DNA of 64,000 nt. Source: Mycolicibacterium bacteremicum. Its GTDB lineage: Bacteria > Actinomycetota > Actinomycetes > Mycobacteriales > Mycobacteriaceae. This document shows, in pieces, positions 12,595-22,692 of this stretch. The DNA lies in NCBI RefSeq assembly GCF_002086115.1, contig NZ_MVHJ01000006.1, forward strand, positions 223,328-287,327. Direction: 5' to 3'. The first letter of the stretch is position 1. Each line of letters opens with the position of its first letter. The notes beneath the pieces were generated by a model. The model saw only the letters and a list, made by a program, of their open reading frames with translations. It was not told where the DNA came from and did not search any database. The translations under genes and the position numbers were made by a program.

Positions 12595-13632
12595 ATGGCG
12601 GCCGTGGCCGACACTTCGCTGCGCGCCCTACGCCTGCTCTCGCTGCTCTCGACGCATCGGCTCTGGCGCCTGGCCGAGCTGGCCGAGCGTCTCGGCGCGG
12701 GCGAACGCACGGTGCGCCGCGATATCGAGACGCTGCGCCGGCTCGACTATCCGATCCGGACCGTCCACGGTCCCGCGGGCGGCTACCGACTCGACTCCGC
12801 GCACACCCTGCCGCTGCAACTCGACGACGACCAGGCGCTCGCTGTCGCGGTCGCCCTGCAGACCGCACCGAACACGGTGTTCGGTCTCGAAAACGATGCG
12901 GCACGGGCGTTGGAGATCCTGCGGCAGGCCATGCCGCCCCGGCTCCGGGCGACGATGGCGGGACTCCCGCTGACCCGGCTGCGCAACTACTGGGAGTTCG
13001 CCGCCGGTCCCATCGACACCGACGCCCTCAAGGCCGTCGGTGGCGCGGTGCGACGGCACCACGTGCTCATCGTGGAGGTGATGCGTCCTGACGGCAGCCG
13101 GCCCGAACCCTCCGACAGCGACTTCGCCCGGGCCCGCCACGTCGAGCCGCATCACCTGGTGGTGTGGGCATCGCGTTGGTACCTCGTGGGTTTTGACCGC
13201 ACCGGGCAACGGTGGATGGTGCACCGGGTCGACCGGTTGTTGATCCGCCCGCCGACCGGCATCCCGTTCACACCGCGCGAAATACCCGGCGGCGATGTCG
13301 CCGGGCTGGTCATGAGCAGCCATGACCGCGGGGACGTCCCGGCGCAGTGGCAGTGCGCCGGGTCGGCGCGGCTGCCGCTACCCGCCGAGATCGTCGCCCG
13401 CTGGGCACCGGGGGGATCGCTCGTCGAGCAGCTCGATGCCGACAGTTGCCGACTGACCGTCGGCGCCTGGTCCTGGGCGGGCATCGCCGGAATCCTGACC
13501 ACGTTCGATTGCGCACTCTCCGATGTCGAGCCGGCCGCACTGCGAGACGCGTGCCGGCAGAGCGCGATCCGCCTCGCCCGGGCAGCGTCGATCACCGACT
13601 CCGACGCGTCTCCCGCCGGTTCGCCTTCTTGA
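12595..13632 (+). CDS. HTH/WYL-domain transcriptional regulator (YafY/DeoR type)
   Basis: The 345-residue protein has an N-terminal winged helix, LAELAERLGAGERTVRRDIE (about residues 27-46), with the GPAGGYRL wing, followed by a WYL domain where RHVEPHHLVVWASRWYLVGFD contains the WYL triad and the downstream MVHRVDRLL. WYL domains sense small ligands, often nucleic-acid-derived. The divergent placement to the FAD monooxygenase makes that gene its most likely target. The last 41 bases overlap the convergent chaB-like gene. Confidence 0.85.
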   Translation: MAAVADTSLRALRLLSLLSTHRLWRLAELAERLGAGERTVRRDIETLRRLDYPIRTVHGPAGGYRLDSAHTLPLQLDDDQALAVAVALQTAPNTVFGLENDAARALEILRQAMPPRLRATMAGLPLTRLRNYWEFAAGPIDTDALKAVGGAVRRHHVLIVEVMRPDGSRPEPSDSDFARARHVEPHHLVVWASRWYLVGFDRTGQRWMVHRVDRLLIRPPTGIPFTPREIPGGDVAGLVMSSHDRGDVPAQWQCAGSARLPLPAEIVARWAPGGSLVEQLDADSCRLTVGAWSWAGIAGILTTFDCALSDVEPAALRDACRQSAIRLARAASITDSDASPAGSPS

Positions 13633-14011
13633 TCGCTTCCACCAGTTCGGCCTTGGTCATGGTGGACCGACCCCGCACATCGAGGCGGCGGGCGATCTCC
13701 ATCAGGTGTTTCTTGGTGGCGTTGGCGTCCACTCCCTCGGCGGTCTCGCCGCGCGCGTTCGGTCCGCCGCTGAGGGCACGCTCGTCCGACGGGCCGCGCC
13801 GGGCCTTCGGCTCCCAGTGATCGCCCACCTTCTCGTAGCTGTGCTTGAGTGCGGCGTACGCGACCCGGTGGGCGGGCTCGCCCTCACCGTAAGTCTGTGC
13901 GGCGGCGTCATGGGTCTCGGCGAAGGTCCGCTGCGCCTTGGCATCGGATCTGCGCAGCGTGCTGGGCAGTTCATCCTGTTTGGGGGTGCCCTTGGCGGTC
14001 GTCTTCGGCAT
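13592..14011 (-). CDS. ChaB-domain protein with C-terminal Rho-N/SAP-like helix pair
   Basis: The 139-residue product begins MPKTTAKGTPKQDELPSTL at an ATG with AGGAGG nine bases upstream. Residues 10-75 match the ChaB fold (LPSTLRRSDAKAQRTFAETHD, then a basic AYAALKHSYEKVGDHW), and residues about 105-130 (KKHLMEIARRLDVRGRSTMT with KAELVEAIKKAN) form a Rho-N/SAP-like nucleic-acid-binding helix pair. In M. smegmatis a ChaB-like gene belongs to the SigF stress regulon; here a SigF-type promoter precedes the gene. Molecular function is unknown. Confidence 0.82.
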   Translation of the reverse strand: MPKTTAKGTPKQDELPSTLRRSDAKAQRTFAETHDAAAQTYGEGEPAHRVAYAALKHSYEKVGDHWEPKARRGPSDERALSGGPNARGETAEGVDANATKKHLMEIARRLDVRGRSTMTKAELVEAIKKANRRETRRSR

Positions 14012-14056
14012 GTCGACCCTCCTGTGGTCCGGTGCGGTGCCCGCTGCCCGTGCGGG

Positions 14057-14082
14057 TGCCCCGGCGCAGCCGCGGGCAAACC
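14057..14082 (-). promoter_or_regulatory. Candidate SigF promoter for chaB-like gene
   Basis: On the minus strand GGTTT (14078-14082) is followed after 16 bases by GGGCA (14057-14061), one mismatch from the SigF -10 GGGTA. It lies 46 bases upstream of the chaB-like start. The spacing matches the other SigF promoters in this window. Confidence 0.5.
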
Positions 14083-14111
14083 GCAACCGACCTGGACCGA
14101 CCGGCCCCGGC

Positions 14112-15179
14112 CTACCTGCGCTCGAGCACCCTGGTCTGGCGGATGACGTCGGCCGACAGGGTCCGGTAACCGTAGTCGTCGAAAAGAACCGTCACCCGGT
14201 CGGACTCGCCGCTGATCACGACACCGGAACCGAACTCCCGGTGCTCGACCGGCGTGTCGACCGGCACGGCCGGGCGCGCCACCGGCGTCGGTCGATCGGC
14301 GGTCTCGGCGCAGTTGTCGCAGTTGCCGCACGGCTGCGCCACCTCCTCGCCGAAGTACGCGAGGAGGTTTCGCCGTCGGCACTCGCGGGCCTCGGCATAA
14401 CCGCGCGCCATCTCGATGCGACTGCGGTCGACGCGCTCACCGCTCGCGGCCACGTCCATGGCGCGGGCCAGCGCCGTCACCGGATCGGTGCAGATCGCGG
14501 TGAAACCGTTGCGCCCGGAGCGGACCACCCGCGCCTGTTCCAGCAGGTTCACCGCCGCGGTGAGCCTGCGGCCCCGGACGTCGAGAGCGCTGCGCAGTTG
14601 CTTGAGGCGTTTGGGGGCGCCGGTGTTCAGCGCGGTATGCACCGCACGCAACAGCTCCTCATCCGGCCGGTGGGAGCTGAAGTACCGGGCGGGCGCCAGA
14701 TCCTCCGGGCGCTAGAACAGCAGGGCCAGGGCCGGGTCGCCGTCGCGGCCACCGCGGCCGATCTGCTGGTAATAACCGTCCAGCGAGCCGGGAATCGAGG
14801 CGTGCACGACCGCCCGCACGTTCGGTTTGTCCACGCCCATGCCGAAGGCCAATGTGGCCGCGACGATCTCGACCTCGTCATCACGAAATCGCCGGTGCAC
14901 CGCATCGCGTTGCCGCGCAGTCATTCCCGCGTGATAGGCCGCAGTGGACCGCCCCGCCGACGACAGCTCCTCGGCATAGCGTTCGGCATCCTTGCGGGTG
15001 GCCGTGTAGAGCAGCACCGGACCAGCCAGCTCCGCCGTCGCGGACAGCACGGCCTGTCGCTTGCCGGCATCATCGGCGTGCCGGCGAACCTGCAGACACA
15101 GGTTCGGTCGATCGAATCCGCTTGCCAAGACCCGGGGTTCGCGCAGCGACAACCGATCGATGATCTCGCGCCGCACCAC
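14112..15179 (-). pseudogene. recQ: Decayed RecQ-type DNA helicase (N-terminus missing, internal stop)
   Basis: Two pieces in one frame encode the second half of a RecQ helicase. The upstream piece (14712-15179) has helicase domain 2 with VLLYTATRKDAERYAEEL, AYHAGMTARQRDAVHRRF, ATLAFGMGVDKPNVRAVVH and IGRGGRDGDPALALLF. An in-frame TAG at 14712-14714 replaces what should be a tyrosine codon in the sequence LLF-Y-RPEDL. The rest (14112-14711) holds the zinc-binding CRRRNLLAYFGE ... CGNCDNC and winged-helix parts. Domain 1 with Walker A and DEAH box is absent; a TGA lies two codons before the GTG at 15179, and unrelated sequence follows. The gene cannot make an active helicase. Confidence 0.88.
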
Positions 15180-15270
15180 TGCTCACCCCCCGGCATTACC
15201 CGGCAGCGGGCGTGCCAACCCGGCGAAATCTGCATGCATGATCGGCGCCGGGTCGGGCATAGCTCTCCTC

Positions 15271-15522
15271 ATGACGATCTCGCCCGATGATGTCCGCCGG
15301 CTGTTGGACTCCGATGACACCGCGGCATTGCTGGTCCTCGTCGAGGGCCGCACCGCCGTGATACCCCCCGCCGCGCTGGATTCCGACGAGTTCCGCGGGG
15401 CCCTGACATGCGCGTCCCGCGCGCAGGTCGTCGAGACGCTGGGCTCGGACGATCCCTCCGAGCACGAGCTCGCCGAGCAGGCCGCCGCGATCGATGCGGC
15501 GATCGGCAATCTGGGTGGCTGA
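15271..15522 (+). CDS. Small conserved-type hypothetical protein
   Basis: An 83-residue acidic protein beginning MTISPDDVRRLLDSDDTAAL. I recognise no domain. Codon usage is normal for the window (strong third-position GC). The ATG at 15271 is the first sensible start; the longer reading runs back into the recQ remnant. It has no good Shine-Dalgarno. It lies 65 bases upstream of the isochorismatase-like gene, so the two could be transcribed together. Confidence 0.6.
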   Translation: MTISPDDVRRLLDSDDTAALLVLVEGRTAVIPPAALDSDEFRGALTCASRAQVVETLGSDDPSEHELAEQAAAIDAAIGNLGG

Positions 15523-15552
15523 CCGCGCCACCCGCCCGGCGCCGAAAACGGT

Positions 15553-15577
15553 GTATTGGATCCTCGGGCCTCGGGTA
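15553..15577 (+). promoter_or_regulatory. Weak SigF-like promoter before isochorismatase-like gene
   Basis: GTAT (15553-15556), 16 bases, then GGGTA (15573-15577), with ten bases to the ATG. The -10 is perfect and the -35 has one mismatch from GTTT. The -10 to start distance equals that at 24064-24075. Confidence 0.3.
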
Positions 15578-15587
15578 TCACCCCGCC

Positions 15588-16133
15588 ATGCCTGACACCG
15601 CCGTCCTGGTCACCGACATGATGAACAACTATCGCCATCCCGATGCCGAGCAGCTGGCCGCCAGTGCCGCCACCGTCATCGACCCGTTGGCCGACCTGAT
15701 CCGCCGGGCCCGCCGACACGACGACGTCACGGTGATCTACGTCAACGACAACTACGGGGACTTCACCGCGGTGTGGGATGACATCGTGCGCGACGCACGC
15801 GAGGGCGCCCACCCCGAACTGGTGGAACCGATCCTGCCGACCAAGGACTGCCTGCGCCTGAACAAGGTGCGGCACAGCGCGTTCTACGCCACACCGCTGG
15901 ACCACCTGCTCAAGCAGCTCGGCGTGCACCGGTTGATCCTGACCGGTCAGGTCACCGAGCAGTGCGTGCTCTACACCGCTCTGGACGCCTACGTGCGGCA
16001 CTACGACGTGGTGGTACCGCCGGACGCCGTCGCCCACATCGACTCCGCGCTGGCCGAGGCGGCGTGCGAGATGATGCGCCGCAACATGCGCGCCGAACTG
16101 ATCGCCGCGCGCGACTGTCTGGCCGACTCCTGA
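15588..16133 (+). CDS. Isochorismatase-like cysteine hydrolase
   Basis: The 181-residue protein has the family catalytic triad: an early aspartate in AVLVTDMMNNY (D10), a lysine in RLNKVRHSAF, and a cysteine in LTGQVTEQCVLYTALDAY. The family includes isochorismatases, nicotinamidases and N-carbamoyl amidases; the Cys nucleophile favours an amidase-type hydrolase over true isochorismatase. Neighbouring genes give no substrate. It ends 54 bases before sseA, in which the position between maf and sseA is occupied in M. tuberculosis by no such gene. Confidence 0.82.
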   Translation: MPDTAVLVTDMMNNYRHPDAEQLAASAATVIDPLADLIRRARRHDDVTVIYVNDNYGDFTAVWDDIVRDAREGAHPELVEPILPTKDCLRLNKVRHSAFYATPLDHLLKQLGVHRLILTGQVTEQCVLYTALDAYVRHYDVVVPPDAVAHIDSALAEAACEMMRRNMRAELIAARDCLADS

Positions 16134-16187
16134 TCATTGCCGTCGCCGCACGCGACCGGGCGGCTGCGCATGAGTAGGCTCATGGGC

Positions 16188-17084
16188 GTGTCGCTGCCTG
16201 CCGATCCCGATCCTGCCCTCGCCGCCTACGCGCACCCCGAACGCCTGGTGACCGCGGACTGGCTGTCCGCCAACCTCGGCCGTCCGGGACTGGCCATCGT
16301 CGAGTCCGACGAGGACGTGCTGCTCTACGACACCGGACACATCCCCGGCGCGGTGAAGATCGACTGGCACACCGATCTGAACGACCCCGCCGTCCGCGAC
16401 TACATCACCGGCGCCCAGTTCGCCGAACTGATGGACCGCAAGGGCATCTCGCGCGACGACACCGTGGTCATCTATGGCGACAAGAGCAACTGGTGGGCGG
16501 CCTACGCGCTGTGGGTCTTCACCCTGTTCGGACATCCCGATGTGCGGCTGCTCGACGGCGGCCGCGACCTGTGGGTCAGCAACGGGCGCGACACCACCCT
16601 GGACGTACCGAACAAGCCGAGTTCGGGCTACCCGGTGGTCGAGCGTGACGACGCCGCGATCCGCGCCTTCCGTGAGGACGTCCTCGGAGCGCTCGGCGAG
16701 CAACCGCTGATCGATGTCCGGTCCCCGCAGGAGTACACCGGGGAACGCACCCACATGCCGGACTATCCCGAGGAGGGCGCACTGCGCGGCGGGCACATCC
16801 CGACCGCGGTGTCGATCCCATGGGCCAAGGCCGCCGAGGACAGCGGCCGGTTCCGCAGCCGCGCCGAACTCGACGCGCTCTACGGCCACCTCACCGCCGA
16901 CGACAAGACGATCGTCTACTGCCGGATCGGCGAACGGTCCAGCCACACCTGGTTCGTGCTGACCCATCTGCTGGGTCTGCCGAACGTGCGCAACTACGAC
17001 GGCTCGTGGACCGAGTGGGGCAACGCCGTGCGGGTGCCGGTGGCCACCGGCGACGAGCCCGGATCGGCCCCCGCGACGCCATGA
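16188..17084 (+). CDS. sseA: Thiosulfate/3-mercaptopyruvate sulfurtransferase SseA
   Basis: The 298-residue protein is nearly the same length as M. tuberculosis SseA (297) and very similar. It has two rhodanese domains; the C-terminal one contains the active-site loop [12 protein letters not shown] with the catalytic cysteine, and the N-terminal one has [13 protein letters not shown]. It transfers sulfane sulfur from a donor to cyanide or thiols. I prefer the GTG at 16188 (VSLPADPDP) because a -10 element TAGGCT at 16175-16180 would place the transcript start there; ATG 16182 is an alternative. Its stop overlaps the sufE-like start by four bases. Confidence 0.92.
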   Translation: MSLPADPDPALAAYAHPERLVTADWLSANLGRPGLAIVESDEDVLLYDTGHIPGAVKIDWHTDLNDPAVRDYITGAQFAELMDRKGISRDDTVVIYGDKSNWWAAYALWVFTLFGHPDVRLLDGGRDLWVSNGRDTTLDVPNKPSSGYPVVERDDAAIRAFREDVLGALGEQPLIDVRSPQEYTGERTHMPDYPEEGALRGGHIPTAVSIPWAKAAEDSGRFRSRAELDALYGHLTADDKTIVYCRIGERSSHTWFVLTHLLGLPNVRNYDGSWTEWGNAVRVPVATGDEPGSAPATP

Positions 17085-17494
17085 CCATGCCCGCGGCACT
17101 GGCCGAGGTGGTCGGCGAGTTCGGCGAGGTCACCGGGCAGGACAAACTGCAACTGCTGCTGGAGTTCGCCAACGAGCTGCCCGCGCTGCCCGCGCATCTG
17201 GAGGAAGCGGCCATGGAGCCGGTCCCGGAATGCCAGTCGCCGCTGTTCCTGGACGTCGACGCCTCCGACCGCGCGCACGTCCGGCTCTATTTCAGTGCGC
17301 CGGCCGAGGCCCCGACCACCCGCGGTTTCGCCTCGATCCTGGCCGCCGGCCTGGACGGGCAGTCCGCCGAGGACATCCTGGCGGTGCCCGACGACTTCTA
17401 TTCCGACCTCGGCCTCGCCGCCCTGATCAGCCCGCTGCGGCTGCGCGGGATGTCGGCGATGCTCACGCGGATCAAGCGCAGACTGCGCGACTGA
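17081..17494 (+). CDS. SufE/YgdK-family cysteine desulfuration protein
   Basis: The 137-residue protein matches the SufE family, including [16 protein letters not shown] with the persulfide-accepting cysteine C51, and [19 protein letters not shown] near the C-terminus. SufE proteins take sulfur from a cysteine desulfurase for Fe-S cluster assembly. The ATGA overlap with sseA argues that the pair handles sulfane sulfur together. This is the equivalent of Rv3284, which in M. tuberculosis is also between sseA and accA3. Confidence 0.88.
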   Translation: MTMPAALAEVVGEFGEVTGQDKLQLLLEFANELPALPAHLEEAAMEPVPECQSPLFLDVDASDRAHVRLYFSAPAEAPTTRGFASILAAGLDGQSAEDILAVPDDFYSDLGLAALISPLRLRGMSAMLTRIKRRLRD

Positions 17495-17531
17495 GCGGCC
17501 GGTTACCGGCGCGTTCGTCAATTTTGCCGGC

Positions 17532-17567
17532 CACGGATATTTTTCCCGATCCGTGCCAGAATGGCAC
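17532..17567. repeat. Two adjoining inverted repeats upstream of the phosphatase-like gene
   Basis: CACGGAT (17532-17538) pairs with ATCCGTG (17549-17555) around a T-rich loop, and GTGCCA (17553-17558) pairs with TGGCAC (17562-17567). They overlap by three bases, so the two hairpins are mutually exclusive. They could end the sseA-sufE transcript or act as an operator or attenuator for the gene starting at 17675. Confidence 0.45.
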
Positions 17568-17674
17568 CGGGTCGGCCTGCGGGCCAGCTAGCCGGATGGA
17601 CACTCGTCGATGCGTGTCACGGCATACGTGAGCTCGGGGGCAGCAAACGAAGAATCAGAAAGGGGCCCGATTCC

Positions 17675-19108
17675 ATGAATCGGCAAGCCAGGGACGTCAT
17701 CCTCTACGAACTCAACGAGGTGCCGTGGGACGTCGTGGACATCTACGTCAAGAACCGCCCCGAATCCCATCTGGCCGCCCTGCTCCAGGAGGGGCAGTCG
17801 CTGACCACGATCCACGAGGACCGCGAGGAACTGCAGGGCCTGCAGCCGTGGCGCACCTGGCCCACGCTGCACACCTCCAGCTATGAGCACAACTCCTTCG
17901 ACCTCGGCCAGGATCCGTCCACGTTCCGCGGCGACCCGATCTGGGATGTGGCCGAACGCGCCGGCCTGTCGGTCGGGTTGTTCGGACCGATGCAGAGTTG
18001 GCCGGCCCGGCCGTTCCGGCACGGCGGCTTCTACGTGCCGGACACCTTCGCCTCGGACGCGAAGACCTATCCCCCGGCCCTGGAACGCTTCCAGGCCTTC
18101 AATCTGGCGATGACCGGTGAAAACGGGTTCTCCCCCGATTCGGCACTGAGCCCCAAGGCGCTCGCGGGGACCGCGGTGGACCTGGTGCGGCTGGGCCTGA
18201 CCCCGCGCTCGACCGCGACGCTGGCCACCCATCTGGTCAAGGAGCGCATCGATCCGCGCTACAAGGCGTTCCGGTCGGCCATGCAGGCCCCGTTGAGCTT
18301 CGATCTGTACTGGCGCCAGCACCGCAAGGTCCAGCCGCGCCTGAGCGTGTTCTTCACCAACCACGTCGCGGGCATGATGCACCGATTCTGGGGCGACGGC
18401 ATGCCCGGTTACACCGAGAAGTACGAATACGACGCCGACGAGGTGTACGGCAGCTTCATCATCGCCGCGATGGACATCACCGACCGGCAGGTCGGCCGTA
18501 TCCGCAAGTACCTGGCCAAGCATCCGCAGTCGATGCTGGTGCTCTCGGCCAGCATGGGCCAGGGTCCGGTCGCGGTGCCCAAGCTCGACGGTGGCCGGTT
18601 CGTCCTCGACGAGCACACCAAGCTGATCGCCAAGCTGGGTCTCAAGCCCGCCGATGTGGCGCTGGCCATGTACCCGATGCTCTCGCTGGTGTTCGCCTCC
18701 GAGGCCGACGCCGCCGAGGCCGTCGCGCCGCTGGAGTCGGTCCTGGTCAACGGCACCGACCGGTTGTTCGCCCGGTTGCGCGTCGAGGGCAAGACCGTCA
18801 CCTTCGGCATCGACTACACCGTGCCCGGCGAGGACACCACGACGGTGACCATCCGGCCGCTGGGCGCCGAAGCTGATGTCACCGTGCCGGCCGCCGAGCT
18901 GGGCCTGAGCGTGCATTCGCGGATCGGCGGCTTCAACACCGGCTACCACATCCCGGAGGGCATCCTGCTGGCCGCCGGCGCCGGCATCACCGCGGATCCG
19001 TCCCGCAAGAATGTCGACGTGCTCGACGTGGCGCCCTCGCTGTTGGCCAACGCGCTCGGCGTGGAGCCCCCGCCGTCGATGAAGGGCATCCCGACACTGT
19101 TCGGCTGA
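17675..19108 (+). CDS. Alkaline-phosphatase-superfamily / type I phosphodiesterase-like protein
   Basis: The 477-residue protein starts MNRQARDVILYELNEVPWDV after an AGGGG about nine bases upstream. The overall pattern (N-terminal strand DVILYELNEVPWD, PTLHTSSYEHNSFDLGQDPSTF, HVAGMMHRFWGD with metal-type histidines, and a late GGFNTGYHIPEGILLAAG plus NVDVLDVAPSLLANALG) matches the alkaline phosphatase/nucleotide pyrophosphatase fold. There is no signal peptide, so it is probably cytoplasmic. Substrate unknown; relatives act on phosphodiesters or sulfate esters. It stands alone, preceded by inverted repeats and followed by a strong hairpin, between the sufE-like gene and accA3. Confidence 0.68.
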   Translation: MNRQARDVILYELNEVPWDVVDIYVKNRPESHLAALLQEGQSLTTIHEDREELQGLQPWRTWPTLHTSSYEHNSFDLGQDPSTFRGDPIWDVAERAGLSVGLFGPMQSWPARPFRHGGFYVPDTFASDAKTYPPALERFQAFNLAMTGENGFSPDSALSPKALAGTAVDLVRLGLTPRSTATLATHLVKERIDPRYKAFRSAMQAPLSFDLYWRQHRKVQPRLSVFFTNHVAGMMHRFWGDGMPGYTEKYEYDADEVYGSFIIAAMDITDRQVGRIRKYLAKHPQSMLVLSASMGQGPVAVPKLDGGRFVLDEHTKLIAKLGLKPADVALAMYPMLSLVFASEADAAEAVAPLESVLVNGTDRLFARLRVEGKTVTFGIDYTVPGEDTTTVTIRPLGAEADVTVPAAELGLSVHSRIGGFNTGYHIPEGILLAAGAGITADPSRKNVDVLDVAPSLLANALGVEPPPSMKGIPTLFG

Positions 19109-19134
19109 GATGGATTTTCGACAGCTGTCAACAA

Positions 19135-19164
19135 CGGCGGCGCTCCCATCCGGGGGCGCCGCCG
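19135..19164 (+). terminator. GC-rich hairpin terminator after phosphatase-like gene
   Basis: CGGCGGCGCTCCC (19135-19147) pairs with GGGGGCGCCGCCG (19152-19164) across a four-base loop, with one G-T pair. The tail is CTGTGTT rather than a pure T-run, as is usual in mycobacteria. It lies 27 bases after the stop. Confidence 0.65.
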
Positions 19165-19307
19165 CTGTGTTCCGGCGACGTACCTGCCGCCGTTCCCGCA
19201 GGCAGTGATCATGCACGTCAACCGTACCGACGAGTAACAAAGGCGCCTTACCGAAAGCTCGACGGTAACTCTCCCGGAAATTGAGGGGCCGACTCGCCAC
19301 CCCGGGA

Positions 19308-21174
<1,867 letters not shown>

Positions 21175-21186
21175 TTTTCGGGGCCG

Positions 21187-21218
21187 ATGGCCGCTCATCG
21201 CGCGTGATGAGCGGCCAT
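21187..21218 (+). terminator. Perfect 13-bp hairpin after accA3
   Basis: ATGGCCGCTCATC (21187-21199) and GATGAGCGGCCAT (21206-21218) are exact complements around a six-base loop. There is no T-tract. It lies between the accA3 stop and the next gene on the same strand, so it may end or trim the accA3 message. Confidence 0.6.
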
Positions 21219-21238
21219 TCGCCGGTTCTGGAGGTCTG

Positions 21239-21571
21239 ATGGAACCCGTCGAGATCAACAACGGTCAGTGGTATCTGCGCGGCCTGCGCTGCGACGACCG
21301 CGTCGACGACCGGCCCGCCCTGACCGACCTCGGTGAGGATGACCTGGACTACGTGCACGATGCCGCCGACGGCTGGGCCGATGACACCCGCTACACCTGG
21401 GCGGTCTGCGAACCCACCACCGGCGAGATGCTCGCCGAGATCGCCCTGGACCCGGTGTCGGGGTACCTGACCAGCCGCGCCCGGCCCGGGTTCGAGGATG
21501 TCGCCGCGATCTCGGAGGACACCGTGCGCCGGTATGCCTCCGCCGCGCTCGGGCTGGAAGTGCACACCTGA
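21239..21571 (+). CDS. Small hypothetical protein, possible GNAT N-terminal fragment
   Basis: A 110-residue acidic protein beginning MEPVEINNGQWYLRGLRCDD with GAGGT before the ATG. The stretch TWAVCEPTTGEMLAEIALDP looks like the beta-strand pair of the GNAT acetyltransferase fold (as in the RimJ/RimL group), but the acetyl-CoA-binding loop is absent, so it is either a partial domain or a different protein. It is placed between accA3 and a convergent nucleotidyltransferase-like gene. Confidence 0.55.
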   Translation: MEPVEINNGQWYLRGLRCDDRVDDRPALTDLGEDDLDYVHDAADGWADDTRYTWAVCEPTTGEMLAEIALDPVSGYLTSRARPGFEDVAAISEDTVRRYASAALGLEVHT

Positions 21572-21581
21572 GTTCGGCGCA

Positions 21582-22136
21582 CTACCGCGCAGGCTCGTCG
21601 ACGTCGGCACCGGTGGCCAGATCACCGCACTCGACGGCGAGGACGTCATCGCGGCCGCGCAGGAACGGCCCCGCCCCGGTGTCCCCCTGCAGCCGCCCGG
21701 CCAGCTCGGGCCAGTGCCTGCGGGCCAGCACGACGGGATGGCCGGGCCGGCCGCCGAACACCGCTCTGGCCAGCCCCGATGCCGATGCCCGCGCCGCGTC
21801 GAGGACCCGGCGCACGGTGTCGGCGCCGATGTCCGGGGTGTCGACCAGGGTGATGACAACCCAGTCGACATCGAGCCCGCCGACGGCGGCCAGCCCGGCC
21901 CGCAGTGAGGCCGACAGACCGTCGGCCCACTCCCGGGCGATCACCGCACGAGCCGGCGGCGGAACATCCACCTCAGCCGCGCCCAGCACCACCAGCACCT
22001 CGGCACAGCCACCCGCGTGTACCGCGGCCACCGCCGAGGACAGCCAAACACCTTCGGCGGCAAGCACTTTCGGCATGCCGAAGCGGGTGCCCGCGCCGGC
22101 GGCCAGCACCAGTCCCGCCGCCCGCTGCGATGCCAT
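21582..22136 (-). CDS. MobA-like nucleotidyltransferase (NTP_transf_3)
   Basis: The 184-residue protein starts MASQRAAGLVLAAGAGTRFG, the nucleotide-binding signature of the MobA/MocA nucleotidyltransferases, with the following MPKVLAAEGVWL and LVDTPDIGADTVRRVL, which supplies the metal-binding aspartate. The closest roles are molybdenum cofactor cytidylyl- or guanylyltransferases; CTP:molybdopterin enzymes often sit near xanthine dehydrogenase-type genes, which are not visible here. It ends 10 bases from the convergent 110-residue gene. Confidence 0.78.
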   Translation of the reverse strand: MASQRAAGLVLAAGAGTRFGMPKVLAAEGVWLSSAVAAVHAGGCAEVLVVLGAAEVDVPPPARAVIAREWADGLSASLRAGLAAVGGLDVDWVVITLVDTPDIGADTVRRVLDAARASASGLARAVFGGRPGHPVVLARRHWPELAGRLQGDTGAGPFLRGRDDVLAVECGDLATGADVDEPAR

Positions 22137-22260
22137 GGCCCCAGTCTGCCCGGCATAACGTCCGCGGTGTTCGGCAGGGAGGTGTCTAACCAGCGAAATC
22201 AGGCGTAAGGTCAGATCAGGTTGAGCCCGCAGCCTGACCCTTCCGACTGTCGGAGCCGCC

Positions 22261-22692
22261 ATGACGACGCCAGATCCCGTCGCTCTTGCGACGTCCCCGC
22301 CGCGTGCTGCACCCGGCCGGGCCGCCCACACCGTGCGTCGGCTGCCGCCGGAGGCGACCGTCATCGCCGTGTTCGGCGAACTCGACGCCGCCAATGCCCG
22401 GCAGTTCAGCAACTACGCCTTGCAGCACCTCGCCCACACCGATCAACTGATCGTCGATCTGTCCGAGGTCGAATTCTTTGGCACCGAGGCATTCTCGATG
22501 CTGCACACGATCAGCGTGACCGCCGCAGGCAAGGACGCCCGCTGGATCATGATCCCGAGTGCGGCGGTGCGAACACTGCTGCAGATCTGCGATCCCGACG
22601 GGGCCCTGCCGACCGCGACGCACCTCACCGAGGCGGTCGCCCGGTTGCAGGGCCACCCGCTACTGCAACTCGTCCCGAAGTTTGGCGAGTGA
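22261..22692 (+). CDS. STAS-domain anti-sigma factor antagonist-like protein
   Basis: The 143-residue protein has a STAS domain from about residue 30: VIAVFGELDAANARQF and LIVDLSEVEFFGTEAFSMLH. STAS proteins such as SpoIIAA, RsfA and RsfB bind the anti-sigma kinase and free the sigma factor when the conserved serine is unphosphorylated. Here the usual DSSG segment reads G74-T75-E76-A, so the phospho-serine position appears to be a glutamate and is preceded by threonine. It converges on sigF with a 33-base overlap, making SigF/RsbW its plausible partner, but the changed site means that normal phospho-switching cannot be assumed. Confidence 0.8.
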   Translation: MTTPDPVALATSPPRAAPGRAAHTVRRLPPEATVIAVFGELDAANARQFSNYALQHLAHTDQLIVDLSEVEFFGTEAFSMLHTISVTAAGKDARWIMIPSAAVRTLLQICDPDGALPTATHLTEAVARLQGHPLLQLVPKFGE

